From JACKBJ01 sp964549495 (GTDB taxonomy: Bacteria; Chloroflexota; Anaerolineae; Epilineales; Epilineaceae), in the NCBI GenBank assembly GCA_964549495.1, contig CAZJWJ010000072.1, positions 1 through 26,969 of the forward strand: a stretch of DNA of 26,969 nucleotides. Reading direction: 5' to 3'. This document shows, in pieces, positions 1-8,985 of this stretch. Position numbers and translations under genes: made by a program. The notes under the pieces were generated by a model. That model was not told the origin of the DNA. It worked only from the letters and a program-made list of their open reading frames with translations, and searched no databases. Positions within the stretch are counted from its first letter, which is position 1; the number at the start of each line of letters is the position of its first letter.

Positions 1-3000
1 GGGAAGGCTCAGGGCGATGCGCTGGTAGATCGTGCTCAGGTCCTCCGGGCCGGCCGCGGCAAAGTAGCCCTCGGGCCGGCTGGCGATGCGCCGCAGGGCC
101 TCGGTCTCCACCTCCAGGCCCAAGCCGATGCTGTAGATCAGGATGCCGGCCGCCTTGGCCTCGGTCGCGCGCAGCTCGGCCACCTCGATCGGCACCGGGT
201 TGGCCCGGCCGTCGGTGAGCAAGACGACCACGCGGCCGGCTCCTTCGCGCGCCGACGAGCCCAGCAGCTCGGCCCGCGCAGATTCGATCCCCAGGTCGAC
301 CCGCGTCCCGCTGGCGTTGGTGACCGCCGCCAGGGCTCGGTCCAGGGCCAGCGTTTCGGAAGTCAGTGCCTGGGCCAGGCGCGCATCGGTGTTGAAGTCC
401 ACGATGGCGGCGCGGTCGATGCCGTCCCCTCCCAGATCCAACAAGGAGAGGAAGTGCCGGATGGCCTGGCGAGCCGCCTCCATCTTGCTGCGGCCATCGG
501 CGCCGGTCTCGAGCATGCTGGTCGAGCTGTCCAGGACCAGGACCACGTCGTTGGGCAGGGTGCCCGGCTGGCAGCGTTCGCGCAGGAGCAGCGGCAGGTG
601 GAGCTTGGCCGGCGTCAGCGTCGGGCTGGGCGTGGTGGTCGGGCTGGGCGTGGCGGTCGACGTGGGCGAGGGCGCGATGACCTCGACCTCGGGGATGGGG
701 AAGTCGAAGCGCTCGTGGATGCCTCCGTCGGCGCGCAGGTCGGCCGTGGCCCAGAGGTTGGTCGGCCAGATGCCGACGCGGCGCGGGCGGATGCGGTAGG
801 TCAGGGTGATGCCGCCGCGCGGCAGGATGGGCAGGCCCCATTTCAGGGCGCCACCCAACTCGAGCGCGGGCGGTGCGGAGGAGCCGGCCACCAGGTCGAT
901 CTGGGTGCCCATCTGGTCCTCGATGATCAAGCTGCCGGCGATGGTCTGCTGCACCTCGCTGATCAGCCCTCGGTAGACCTGGACCAGGGCGCCGGGGCTG
1001 GGCGCCTCGCGGTAGCGCGAGGGCAGGCCGGCCACCAGCAGCATGTTGCCACGGTCGATGCCGCTGCCGTAGCCCACCGCGTAGACTTGGACGCCCCGGC
1101 CGCGGGCCTCCGCCGCCACCGAGCTTGGATCGTCCCGGAAACGTCCATCGGAGAGCAGGATCACGATCGGCAGCGCATCCTCGCGCCCCGCCTGGCGCAG
1201 GTGCTCGTCGGCCAGCTCGATGGCCCCGCTGGCCACCGTGCTGCCGGCCTGCTGCATGCGGTCGACCACTGGATAGATGGCCGCCGTGTCGTGGGTCAGC
1301 CCGTGATCCAGGCTGGCCCCGTCGGAGAAGGAGATCAGGGCCACCCGATGGTAGCGGGTGTCGACGAATTGGAGCAGGGCGTGCACGCCCTGGCGGACAC
1401 CCTCGAAGTTCCCACCGGACATGCTGCCCGAGCGGTCGACGACGATGGCGATGTCCGCGCCCTGCAGCTGGCTGGTGGGCGGGCAGTCGGCGCGAAGGGT
1501 CAGCTGGATCTCGGTGGTCTGGCCCAGGACGATGCGCTCGGGACCCGTGACCCGCTTGTCGCCGCTCATCGGACAGCGCCGCTCGGGGGTCGGGCTGGGC
1601 GTCGCTCGCGGATCCGGCGTCGGGCTGGGGGTGGCGGTGGGCAGCACGCCGACCGGCTCGAAGACATGCACGCGGCGCATCCCGACCTCGGCCAGGAGCA
1701 GCCGGCCGCTCCGGTCGAGCGCGATGTCCTCGGCCTCCAGCGCCAGCCCGTCGCCCCGATCGGGCTCGAAGCGGGCAAGAAGTCGGCCGTCGCTCGTAGC
1801 TCTCAGCTCCACTGCGCCGTCCAGGGTCAGGACGGCTAGAGCCTCGCGCCCGTCAGCCAAGCGGCCCCAGGCGATGCGCAAGGGGCCGTGCACGAAGCCG
1901 GCCGGCAACGTTGCCTCCAGGGTCGGCGTGATCTCGGTCGACCAGCGCTCGATCCGTCCTTGGGCCAAGTTGGCGGTATAGAGCCGGCCTTCGTCATCGG
2001 CGGCCAGGTCGGCCGGCCACAAGCCCAGCGTGTCGGTCAGCACAAGGCTCGAGACCAGCCGCCGCGCGTCGGGATCGAGGACGGCCACGCGGCCGAGGGC
2101 CGGCCAGGCGGCGAAGAGGCGCTCGCCGCCGGCGGCGATCCGGCCGCTGAGCGAATCGTGAACCGACGGATAGTCCTCGGGATGGACGGATCGCATCTCG
2201 GCGCCCGGCTCGATCGCCACGATCTTGCTGTCGACGGTCGAGACGTAGTCCTCGGTGCCGACCGCCGCCAGGTCGATGCCGCTAGGGGGTGCCGCCAACC
2301 GGTCGAACTCGGACCCACTGCGATCGAGATGGCGAAGCACGCCGGCGGCCGGGTCGAGCGCCACGACGCGGTCATCGTCCGCAACAGCCAGTCGAAGCCC
2401 TATACCTAGCGCTCCGCCCGGCGGGGGTGGCAGACCCTTCAGGGTGAGGGGATCGTATTCAGCTGGCCAAGCACCACCCTGGCGCCGAAATCGCAGCCGC
2501 CCGTCCGGATCGAAAGCCGCCAGCTCGATGTGCCCATCGCGAAGGGTGGTCAAGGCGAATCCTGCCTCGGAGACCGCGATCTGCCAGGGCCAGGTATCGA
2601 CCGGCGGATGCTGCGAGCCGAGTTCGGCGGCACTCCATGCACGAAGGGCTTCTCCCTTGGCATCGAAGACCAGAACCAGAGGCAGATCGGGATCGTCCGC
2701 GGACCCGTCACCCGCTGCCTTCGCGGGACGGACGAGCACGAAGATCGGACCATCGACACGACTGGACACGGCCAGCGGCCAGAGGCCGTCGGTCTCCAGG
2801 ATCCGATGCAAGCCGTCGCCGACCCGGTAGATGGCGAGCTGGTGTGGGTGCCGGTCGATGTGAGCGACCAGGGGCCATCGTGTTTCGGAGACATCACGGA
2901 TACCAGGGGACTTGGCCGGATCGCCCCTGGGCACGGGAATATTGAAGGAACGACGCACCATTTCGCCGGAGTCCGGTCGCAGCCATATCAAGGCGTCCAT

Positions 3001-3669
3001 CACGGGAAAGATCAACTGCCCGGAACTCGGATCGACCGATACCTGCACGAATGGTGGCACCTCCAGCGAGTCCAGTGTCGTCTGCCTCGACGCATCGACG
3101 CCCGGCCAAGACTCCAGGTAGACCTGCCCGGTACGCAAGCCCGTACCGATCCGGACCATGCAGTTCCAGATCATGTGCAGCGCCTCCGAACGCCCGATGT
3201 CGGGACGACCGGGATCGGTGGTTAGGCTCGTGAGGCGCAGACCGGCACTACAGGTCCGAGGATCCAATCGGGCCGGCGGATGATCCGGACCGATGATGTC
3301 CAGTTCGGTCCCATCCGCTCCGATGGCTACGCCGCGCCAGCTGCTCGAGTCGAGTGCGAAGACCCGGCCGTCGTTGGCCATGGCCAACTCGACCGGCACA
3401 AAATCGTCCCCGATCTCGTTTGCGCGGGGAGTCGGTGTGATTCCGGCATCTGGCAGCGTCCAGACCTCGCTCCAGGCATAGTCAACGAAGGCGGACTGCG
3501 CGCGCACCGAGTCGGCGGATCGATCGACGGGCCGGTCGCGCAGCACTGGCAGTGCAAGGGAGCAGACCATCAGAAGCGCGAGCCACCGTCGAGAGGATCT
3601 GGCGGCTGTCGGCGAGCTGACCTCGAACCAAGAGCCCGACCCGAAACCACGAACTTCCGGAATCTCCAT
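1..3669 (-). CDS. Secreted protein with beta-propeller-like N-terminus and two VWA domains (C-terminus outside window)
   Basis: The frame is open for 1223 codons from an ATG at 3669 to the left edge, so the C-terminus is missing. An AAGGAGGAGG ribosome site (3687-3678) lies 8 bases before the ATG and fixes the start. A hydrophobic stretch at residues 29-43 is probably a signal or anchor. Residues about 60-670 alternate short strands and turns like an NHL or quinoprotein propeller (inferred). A Thr-Pro linker starts at 677. The first VWA domain has its metal site at D745-x-S747-x-S749 and is followed by an Ig-like segment. A second Thr-Pro linker (about 1001-1022) leads to LHLPLLLRERC and a second VWA domain with D1047-x-S1049-x-S1051. 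VWA domains with intact MIDAS motifs bind divalent metal and usually protein ligands, so an extracellular adhesive or scaffold role is likely; the ligand is unknown. It is separated from the upstream peptidase genes by a hairpin, so it is probably its own transcript. Confidence 0.9.
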   Translation of the reverse strand, partial: MEIPEVRGFGSGSWFEVSSPTAARSSRRWLALLMVCSLALPVLRDRPVDRSADSVRAQSAFVDYAWSEVWTLPDAGITPTPRANEIGDDFVPVELAMANDGRVFALDSSSWRGVAIGADGTELDIIGPDHPPARLDPRTCSAGLRLTSLTTDPGRPDIGRSEALHMIWNCMVRIGTGLRTGQVYLESWPGVDASRQTTLDSLEVPPFVQVSVDPSSGQLIFPVMDALIWLRPDSGEMVRRSFNIPVPRGDPAKSPGIRDVSETRWPLVAHIDRHPHQLAIYRVGDGLHRILETDGLWPLAVSSRVDGPIFVLVRPAKAAGDGSADDPDLPLVLVFDAKGEALRAWSAAELGSQHPPVDTWPWQIAVSEAGFALTTLRDGHIELAAFDPDGRLRFRRQGGAWPAEYDPLTLKGLPPPPGGALGIGLRLAVADDDRVVALDPAAGVLRHLDRSGSEFDRLAAPPSGIDLAAVGTEDYVSTVDSKIVAIEPGAEMRSVHPEDYPSVHDSLSGRIAAGGERLFAAWPALGRVAVLDPDARRLVSSLVLTDTLGLWPADLAADDEGRLYTANLAQGRIERWSTEITPTLEATLPAGFVHGPLRIAWGRLADGREALAVLTLDGAVELRATSDGRLLARFEPDRGDGLALEAEDIALDRSGRLLLAEVGMRRVHVFEPVGVLPTATPSPTPDPRATPSPTPERRCPMSGDKRVTGPERIVLGQTTEIQLTLRADCPPTSQLQGADIAIVVDRSGSMSGGNFEGVRQGVHALLQFVDTRYHRVALISFSDGASLDHGLTHDTAAIYPVVDRMQQAGSTVASGAIELADEHLRQAGREDALPIVILLSDGRFRDDPSSVAAEARGRGVQVYAVGYGSGIDRGNMLLVAGLPSRYREAPSPGALVQVYRGLISEVQQTIAGSLIIEDQMGTQIDLVAGSSAPPALELGGALKWGLPILPRGGITLTYRIRPRRVGIWPTNLWATADLRADGGIHERFDFPIPEVEVIAPSPTSTATPSPTTTPSPTLTPAKLHLPLLLRERCQPGTLPNDVVLVLDSSTSMLETGADGRSKMEAARQAIRHFLSLLDLGGDGIDRAAIVDFNTDARLAQALTSETLALDRALAAVTNASGTRVDLGIESARAELLGSSAREGAGRVVVLLTDGRANPVPIEVAELRATEAKAAGILIYSIGLGLEVETEALRRIASRPEGYFAAAGPEDLSTIYQRIALSLP

Positions 3670-3677
3670 GACCGACG

Positions 3678-3687
3678 CCTCCTCCTT
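3678..3687 (-). promoter_or_regulatory. Strong ribosome binding site of the VWA-domain gene
   Basis: The minus strand reads AAGGAGGAGG and is followed by 8 bases and the ATG at 3669. It is close to the ideal anti-16S complement and decides the start of the gene. Confidence 0.85.
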
Positions 3688-3786
3688 GCCGCCCCTATTC
3701 ATCCGCCATGCCGATGACTACAACACCCGTTGGCAACTTGGATGGACACCCCCCGGCTGTCCAGGGTTCCTTCGATCCAAGGACAA

Positions 3787-3812
3787 GAGGCCCCCGCCGT
3801 GGCGAGGGCCTC
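3787..3812 (-). terminator. Hairpin downstream of the S9 peptidase pair
   Basis: Positions 3787-3798 (GAGGCCCCCGCC) pair with 3801-3812 (GGCGAGGGCCTC) except for one mismatch, with a very small loop. It sits 65 bases past the stop of the 3877-6315 gene and before the VWA gene. The minus strand continues TTGTCCTT, a weak T-rich tail, so a Rho-independent terminator is likely but not textbook. Confidence 0.65.
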
Positions 3813-3876
3813 CTGCAGCGATCATGCGCTTCGGATTGGCAGCTGGTCGCGAGGCGCGACCCGCAGGTCTCCTCGC

Positions 3877-6315
3877 CTACTGTCCGATGCCCGGATCCCA
3901 GCGCATGCCCAGGATCGGCAGGTAGATGCCCTGGGGCGGCTGGGGCTCGTAGGGCGGGTCGACCAGGAGCTCGCGGAAGAACTCCAGCTGCAGCTGGGCG
4001 GCATAGGCCTGGCTGGCCGGGTTGCCGAAGCCGTGGCCCTCGCCCTCCACGCGCAGGAAGGTGACCGGCGTGCCGTTCTCCTCCAGCTGGTCGTGGATGT
4101 TGTTGATCAGCGGCAGCGGCAGAAAGTCCTCGGTGCCGTGGAAGATCAGGTTGGGCGTGGTCACGTCCTTGGCGCCGTACATCGGCGAGTCGCGCAGGTA
4201 CTCGGCCGCCTCGGCCATCGGCACCCGGCCCATCAGGTAGCTGATGAAGGGCGTGTAGCCAAAGTTGAACTCCTCGAGCAGGTCGGTCAGCGAGCATTGC
4301 GGGTTGGCCGCGGCGTAGAAGTCCGGGTAGGTCCGCGTGCTCTGCATGGTGAAGTAACCGCCGTAGGAGCAGCCGGTGATGCCTACCCGCGCCGGATCGG
4401 CCACGCCGTCGGCGATCAGCTGCTCGACGCCCAGCTTGATCTGCTCGATGTCCAGCTGCCCGAAGTTCGTGCCCTCGGCCATGTCGCTATAGAACTGCGG
4501 GCTCTTGACCGTGCGGCCGGCCGCGTTGGCCACGAAGACCGGGATGCCGAAGTTGGGCAGGATCGAATAGGGCGACTCGACGCTGGCGCCGAAGTCGTTG
4601 ACCATCTGGCCGCCGGGCCCGCCCTGCTGCCAGACCACCATCGGGCCGGGCCGCTGGGGCGGGAAGGCCTCCTCGGCGTGGTGGATGTAGATGCCGTGGA
4701 GCTCCTGCCCGCTGGCATCGGTCCAGCTCACCGGCTGGTAGCTCAGATCGCTGGCCTCGGCCGCGCCGGTGTTGATCTCGGTCACCTGCCGCGGCTGGCT
4801 CGCCTCGCCGTCGACCCGATAGACCTCGAGCGGTCGGTCGATCGTCGTGTGGCTGACCAGGCTCCAGGACTCGCCGGCCTCGGTCTGGCCGATGAAAGCC
4901 TGCCAGAAGGAGCCAGGCCGATCCCAGATCGCCTCGCTCTCCTCCGACTCGACGTCGAAGCGCAGCACGCGGTTGTCCAGCTCGTCGGCCACGATCACGG
5001 CCAGGTTCTCCCCGTCGAGCCAGCTCAGGCCGGTGGCCAGGCCGTCGGCACCCGGCGGGGCGATCGGCTTGTCGACCTCCAGGTCGTGGAGCAGGTGATG
5101 CTCGAGCCCGCTGGGATAGGCATAGGTGGGGTTGTCACGGCCTTCGAGATCGCTGCGCAGGGCGATGGTCAAGATCGCGTGCCCGCCCTCGGGCGCGAAT
5201 TCGATGCCCGCGAGGAGCCCCTGCGGGAAGTCGGTATTGTCGAATCGAGCGGCCGAGCTGCCATCCTCGGTCGCGAAGACCTGCATCGAGGTGCCGGTCA
5301 CCAGGGGATTGTCCTCCGGGGCGACCATGCCCAGGGCCTCGCGGACGTTGATGCTACCCAGGTTGGGTAGGCCCGCCCCGGGCGGCTCGTTGTCGCGCCG
5401 GCGGTCGCCGTCCCAGCCCGGCATGCTGCGCGTGGTCAATACCACGTGACCGCCGGCCACATCCCAGTTGACGCCCGCGATGCCGCCGTCCTCGCCCATG
5501 TCCGCGTCGAGAAGGCGGGGCGTGGTCCCGTCCATCTCCAGCAGCAGGAGCTCGACATCCTGCTGCTGCAGCTCGAAGCTGCCCAGGGGATTCGGATCGA
5601 GCACGCCCGGCAGGCCTTCGGGCAGGTCGTCGGGCAGGCGGTAGACCGGTTGGCCCAGCGTCACCGTCTTGGACTCGGCCAGGATGCTCCCGCCTCCTGG
5701 CGCCTGCATGGCCAGGACCGTGGCCAGGTCGGGGCTGATGCTCACGATCTCGCCCTGGAAGTCATCCAGCCAGTCCACAGGCTGGCTCTCCGCCTCCATC
5801 GATGGCAGGGCGACGCGGACCATGTAGTGGCCGCGGTCGGTCAGGTTGCCTTCCTCGTCGAAATGCAGCTGCAGGCTGAGGATGCGCAGCGCTTCGCTGC
5901 CCTCCCAGGCCATCGCCAGCCGGCTGTGGTTCGCGGCGCCGGGCTCGAAGCGCAAGCCGTCGACGTCGTCCGGCAAGGCCATCAGCGTGCCCGACTCGGT
6001 GTCCAGGACCCCTTGCTGGCCATCGATGTAGGCAAAGGCGTAGCGGCCGTCGGGGCTGGGTTCCATCATGAAGTAGACGATGCCGGTGCCGGTCAGGGCC
6101 TCGAGCTTGGCCAGCTCGTCGGCCTCGAGGATCTCGGGCACCTCGTCTGCCGTCGGGTCGAAGTCGATGATCTCGGCGCGGGCCGAATGCAGGGGCAAGA
6201 GCGCCAGGCTCGTGATCAGGGCCAATAGGCCGCGGACGATCCAACTGCGACGGGCCGAGGTTCGAGACGCGTCAGGTCGCATGGTGGCTGCTTGGGTCAT
6301 GGGTCGCTGGATCAT
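3877..6315 (-). CDS. Secreted S9-family (prolyl oligopeptidase) serine peptidase, paralog 1
   Basis: The product has 812 residues. A Sec-type signal at residues about 1-47 has basic residues, a hydrophobic core (26-42) and an ARA cleavage site. The middle is a long beta-rich region expected to form the S9 propeller. The C-terminal alpha/beta hydrolase domain carries the full triad: Ser650 in GCSYGG, Asp730 in HGTED and His761 in GEGHGF. S9 enzymes cleave peptide bonds, often after proline or with dipeptidyl specificity; the signal implies action outside the cytoplasm. The start is the ATG whose A is the last base of the upstream stop (TGATG), with GGAGG 7 bases before it, so the gene is coupled to its paralog. 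In-frame ATGs at residues 6 and 12 are alternatives. The protein ends in a YLPIL tail like that seen in the VWA protein. An open frame continues upstream inside the paralog and is not coding. Confidence 0.95.
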   Translation of the reverse strand: MIQRPMTQAATMRPDASRTSARRSWIVRGLLALITSLALLPLHSARAEIIDFDPTADEVPEILEADELAKLEALTGTGIVYFMMEPSPDGRYAFAYIDGQQGVLDTESGTLMALPDDVDGLRFEPGAANHSRLAMAWEGSEALRILSLQLHFDEEGNLTDRGHYMVRVALPSMEAESQPVDWLDDFQGEIVSISPDLATVLAMQAPGGGSILAESKTVTLGQPVYRLPDDLPEGLPGVLDPNPLGSFELQQQDVELLLLEMDGTTPRLLDADMGEDGGIAGVNWDVAGGHVVLTTRSMPGWDGDRRRDNEPPGAGLPNLGSINVREALGMVAPEDNPLVTGTSMQVFATEDGSSAARFDNTDFPQGLLAGIEFAPEGGHAILTIALRSDLEGRDNPTYAYPSGLEHHLLHDLEVDKPIAPPGADGLATGLSWLDGENLAVIVADELDNRVLRFDVESEESEAIWDRPGSFWQAFIGQTEAGESWSLVSHTTIDRPLEVYRVDGEASQPRQVTEINTGAAEASDLSYQPVSWTDASGQELHGIYIHHAEEAFPPQRPGPMVVWQQGGPGGQMVNDFGASVESPYSILPNFGIPVFVANAAGRTVKSPQFYSDMAEGTNFGQLDIEQIKLGVEQLIADGVADPARVGITGCSYGGYFTMQSTRTYPDFYAAANPQCSLTDLLEEFNFGYTPFISYLMGRVPMAEAAEYLRDSPMYGAKDVTTPNLIFHGTEDFLPLPLINNIHDQLEENGTPVTFLRVEGEGHGFGNPASQAYAAQLQLEFFRELLVDPPYEPQPPQGIYLPILGMRWDPGIGQ

Positions 6316-8750
6316 CAGCGCACCTCCGGCGCGATCGGGCCCGGGACGATGGCGCGCTGCCGTTCGACGCGGGCCAGCCAGCGGCCGTACTCGTAGTCCG
6401 CGACCGCGGCCGCGTCGAAGGCCAGGCCGTCCTCGATGCCCAGGTGGGTGCGGAACCAGTCCAGCTGCAGCTGGAAGGCAAAGAGCTGACCGTCGCTGGC
6501 GGCGTTGCTGACGCCCTGGATGCCGCCGATGCCGTGGCCGTAGCCGATGGCCCGGAAGAAGCGCGAGGGCGCGCCGTTCATCGCCACCTGGTCGTGGACG
6601 TTGGTGATCTGCTCGAAGAAGAGGAAGTCGTTGGTGCCGTGGAACTGCAAGAGCGGGACCTCGATCTGGTTGGCGTTGTAGGTCGGCGAGTCGCGCAGGT
6701 ATTCCTGGGGGCTGCCGGTGGGCGTGCCGCCCAGCAGGTAGGCCAGGAAGGGCGACCAGCCGAAGTTGAACTCGTAGAACATGTCGTTGAGCGAGCACTG
6801 GCTGTTGCCGGCCGCGTAGAAGTTGGGGTACTCGACCAGGCTCTGCAGCGTGAAGTAGCCGCCGTAGGAGCAGCCGGTGACGCCCACCGCGGCCGGGTCG
6901 ACCCAGCCCTGGTCGATCAGATGCTCGACGGCTTCCTTGACGTCCTGGATGTCGCGCTGGCCGAAGTTGTCGCCGTCGGCCATGTCGCTGTAGAACTGCT
7001 GACCGTTGGAGTTACGGCCGGCCCCGTTGACCAGGATCACCGGGATGCCAAAATGCGGTAGCAGCGAGTATGGGCTCTCGACGCTGGTGCCCCAATAGTT
7101 GTAGATCTGACCGCCCGGCCCGCCCTGCTGCCAGACCACCACCGGCATCGGCTCCTCGGGTGGACCGCCCCATTCGGCCGGGTAGGCGTAGACGCCGCCC
7201 AGCTCGTAGCCGTTCGAGCTGGTGTAGGCGAAGGGCTCGTAGGCGATGCCGCTTGCCTCGCGGGCGTCGGCGTTGAGGTCGGTCAGGACCGAGAGATCGG
7301 CCGGACTGGCCGGCTCCGCCTTGCTGCCCAGATAGGTCTCGCCGGGGTCGCCGACGTTGGCCAGGCCCACGGCCAGACCTCCGTCGCGGTAGGCAAAGCT
7401 GAGCAAGAGGTCGTGGCCCTGGTAGACCGGCTCGGGCTCGGCCGTCGCGTCGGCCAGGTCGACGAGGGCCAGGTGGCGGGTGGTGTTCATCGAGTAGAGC
7501 ACCAGCGCCCGCGTGCCCTCGGTCGGATAGAAGCTGGTCGAGGCAGCGCTCATCTCGGGCCGCGACCAGGTCTCGACCTCCTCGCCGGCCGGCGTGAAGC
7601 GCTTCAGCGCCGTGCCGGCCGAGTACTCGTAGATCGGATGCTCGCGGCCCTCGAGGATGGAGGGCGTGTCGACGCGCACCATCAGGTGCTCGCCGTCGGC
7701 AGTGTAGTAGATGCCGGAGAACTTGCCGGGCGTGTGGTCGGCGTTCTCGACGAGGGTCTCCTCGCCCGAGGCCAAGTCGACGATGTGCAGCTGGGTCTCG
7801 GTGATGTGGAAGTTCTCGGCCTCGGGGATGCGCCCCAGGTTCTCCTGGACGTTCCAGTAGCTGTTGGGCATGCCGCCGCCGCGGTTGGCGCGCTGGTTGA
7901 TCACCTCGCCGTCCCAGGGGATGTTCACGTAGGTGATGAAGGCCGCTTCGGAATGGCCGGGGCGCAGGCTGGCGGTGCCCAGGGCCACGTTGGGGTTGGT
8001 GCCGGCCGGCACCGCAGCCACCTCGATGGCGCTGCCGTCGTCCACCGAGACCGCCATCACCATCAGCTCCTGCTGCAAGATCACGTAGGGCTCCGGCGCC
8101 TCGCCCAGGAGCTCCAATTCCTCGATCGGCCGCGGATCGTAGCGCGGGCGCTCGATCTCGACCGTCAGGTCCTCGATCAGGCCGCCACCGGGCCGGCCGA
8201 GCCCGAAGATCCAGAGCTTGCCCTCCCCGTCCGGGGTGGGCGTGCCGCCGCCCAGCTGGGCGTTGCCGTTGCCGCCGCGCAGGACGCGGGCGTCGATCTG
8301 GATGGTCTCGGTGACCAGGCTCCCGGCGGCGATGTCGAACTGCGTGCGGTAGTAGCGCCACTCGTCGCCGCGCGACTCGCCGGCCTGACCGGTCAGCGCC
8401 ACGGCCTCGGTCGGGCTGGTCCAGTGCAGTCCGCTGACCAGATTCAAGCCTTGCATGGAGATGCTGGTCACCATGTCCAGGCTGTCGACCGAATAGACCT
8501 CCAGGTTGCCGCGCAGCGAGAGGATGGCATGCGCTCCGCCGGGACTGACATCCAGCGGCGAGTGGCGGGTGATCGAGGCGCCGCGGATGGCGCGGTAGCG
8601 ATCCAGATCCTCGGTGTCGAGGATCTGCGGCACCTCGTCGCTGCGCGGATCGTAATCGATGATGTCGGCCCGTGCCGGGCCGGGTAGGGCCGACAGCAAG
8701 AGCGCGAGCAGCAGGGCGAAGGAAATCGGGGATCGGGCGGATGGCTTCAC
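6315..8750 (-). CDS. Secreted S9-family serine peptidase, paralog 2
   Basis: From a GTG at 8750 the product has 811 residues, almost the same as its downstream paralog. It starts with a 28-residue signal peptide (hydrophobic core then ARA, mature end DIIDYDP, matching EIIDFDP in paralog 1). A propeller-like region is followed by the hydrolase domain with Ser628 in GCSYGG, Asp708 in HGTND and His739 in GYGHGIG. The Ser-Asp and Asp-His distances (80 and 31) equal those of paralog 1, so the two arose by duplication. GGAG lies 7 bases before the GTG. An in-frame ATG at 8864 would add 38 residues of low-complexity sequence before the signal peptide and is less likely. The C-terminus carries about 40 extra residues instead of the YLPIL tail. 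The gene probably heads the two-gene transcript, since 235 bases separate it from the next gene upstream. Confidence 0.95.
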   Translation of the reverse strand: MKPSARSPISFALLLALLLSALPGPARADIIDYDPRSDEVPQILDTEDLDRYRAIRGASITRHSPLDVSPGGAHAILSLRGNLEVYSVDSLDMVTSISMQGLNLVSGLHWTSPTEAVALTGQAGESRGDEWRYYRTQFDIAAGSLVTETIQIDARVLRGGNGNAQLGGGTPTPDGEGKLWIFGLGRPGGGLIEDLTVEIERPRYDPRPIEELELLGEAPEPYVILQQELMVMAVSVDDGSAIEVAAVPAGTNPNVALGTASLRPGHSEAAFITYVNIPWDGEVINQRANRGGGMPNSYWNVQENLGRIPEAENFHITETQLHIVDLASGEETLVENADHTPGKFSGIYYTADGEHLMVRVDTPSILEGREHPIYEYSAGTALKRFTPAGEEVETWSRPEMSAASTSFYPTEGTRALVLYSMNTTRHLALVDLADATAEPEPVYQGHDLLLSFAYRDGGLAVGLANVGDPGETYLGSKAEPASPADLSVLTDLNADAREASGIAYEPFAYTSSNGYELGGVYAYPAEWGGPPEEPMPVVVWQQGGPGGQIYNYWGTSVESPYSLLPHFGIPVILVNGAGRNSNGQQFYSDMADGDNFGQRDIQDVKEAVEHLIDQGWVDPAAVGVTGCSYGGYFTLQSLVEYPNFYAAGNSQCSLNDMFYEFNFGWSPFLAYLLGGTPTGSPQEYLRDSPTYNANQIEVPLLQFHGTNDFLFFEQITNVHDQVAMNGAPSRFFRAIGYGHGIGGIQGVSNAASDGQLFAFQLQLDWFRTHLGIEDGLAFDAAAVADYEYGRWLARVERQRAIVPGPIAPEVR

Positions 8751-8854
8751 GGGCAGGCTCCGTTCTGAGGGGTTGGGGTCGTCCGAGGCCGACCGGTGAT
8801 GGTGAACGCCGGCCCCCGCAGGCTCGGCGAGCCGGGACGGGATCGGCGCCGCTG

Positions 8855-8883
8855 GTGATAGCACAGGCCGGTCCCCGCTTCAA
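8855..8883 (-). promoter_or_regulatory. Possible promoter of the S9 peptidase pair
   Basis: The minus strand has TTGAAG (8883-8878) and, 17 bases on, TATCAC (8860-8855). The -10 match is poor. The position, about 100 bases before the GTG at 8750, is sensible and would place the alternative ATG at 8864 upstream of the transcript start. Confidence 0.25.
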
Positions 8884-8985
8884 CATCGACGCAGGGATCG
8901 TCACCGGCGTGACCCTCGGAACCTTCGATCATCGCAACCCAGTCTCGGATGCGGAGTCGATCTTCTGCCTCATGCGATTCCCTCG

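Noticed and set aside
590..1640. Repeated GGGCTGGGCGT-like DNA units
   Set aside because: They are the codons of the two Thr-Pro linkers (TPSPT) in the VWA protein, not a DNA repeat element.
454..1839. A 461-codon plus-strand open frame at the left end
   Set aside because: It lies opposite the two VWA domains with intact metal sites. Its Gly/Arg/Asp-rich translation is antisense composition.
3743..3763. TGGACA...TGTCCA inverted repeat upstream of the VWA gene
   Set aside because: It is a 6-base stem with a 9-base spacer and no second copy near another gene. It is too short to claim as an operator.
3730..5370. A 546-codon plus-strand open frame opposite S9 paralog 1
   Set aside because: The minus strand encodes a complete peptidase here. 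The plus frame has no motif, signal or ribosome site.
8751..8985. Possible extra small gene in the gap before S9 paralog 2
   Set aside because: The only start codons lead to frames of about a dozen codons or to low-complexity extensions of the peptidase. I see only a weak promoter and a short GTCAC/GTGAC palindrome (8900-8913).
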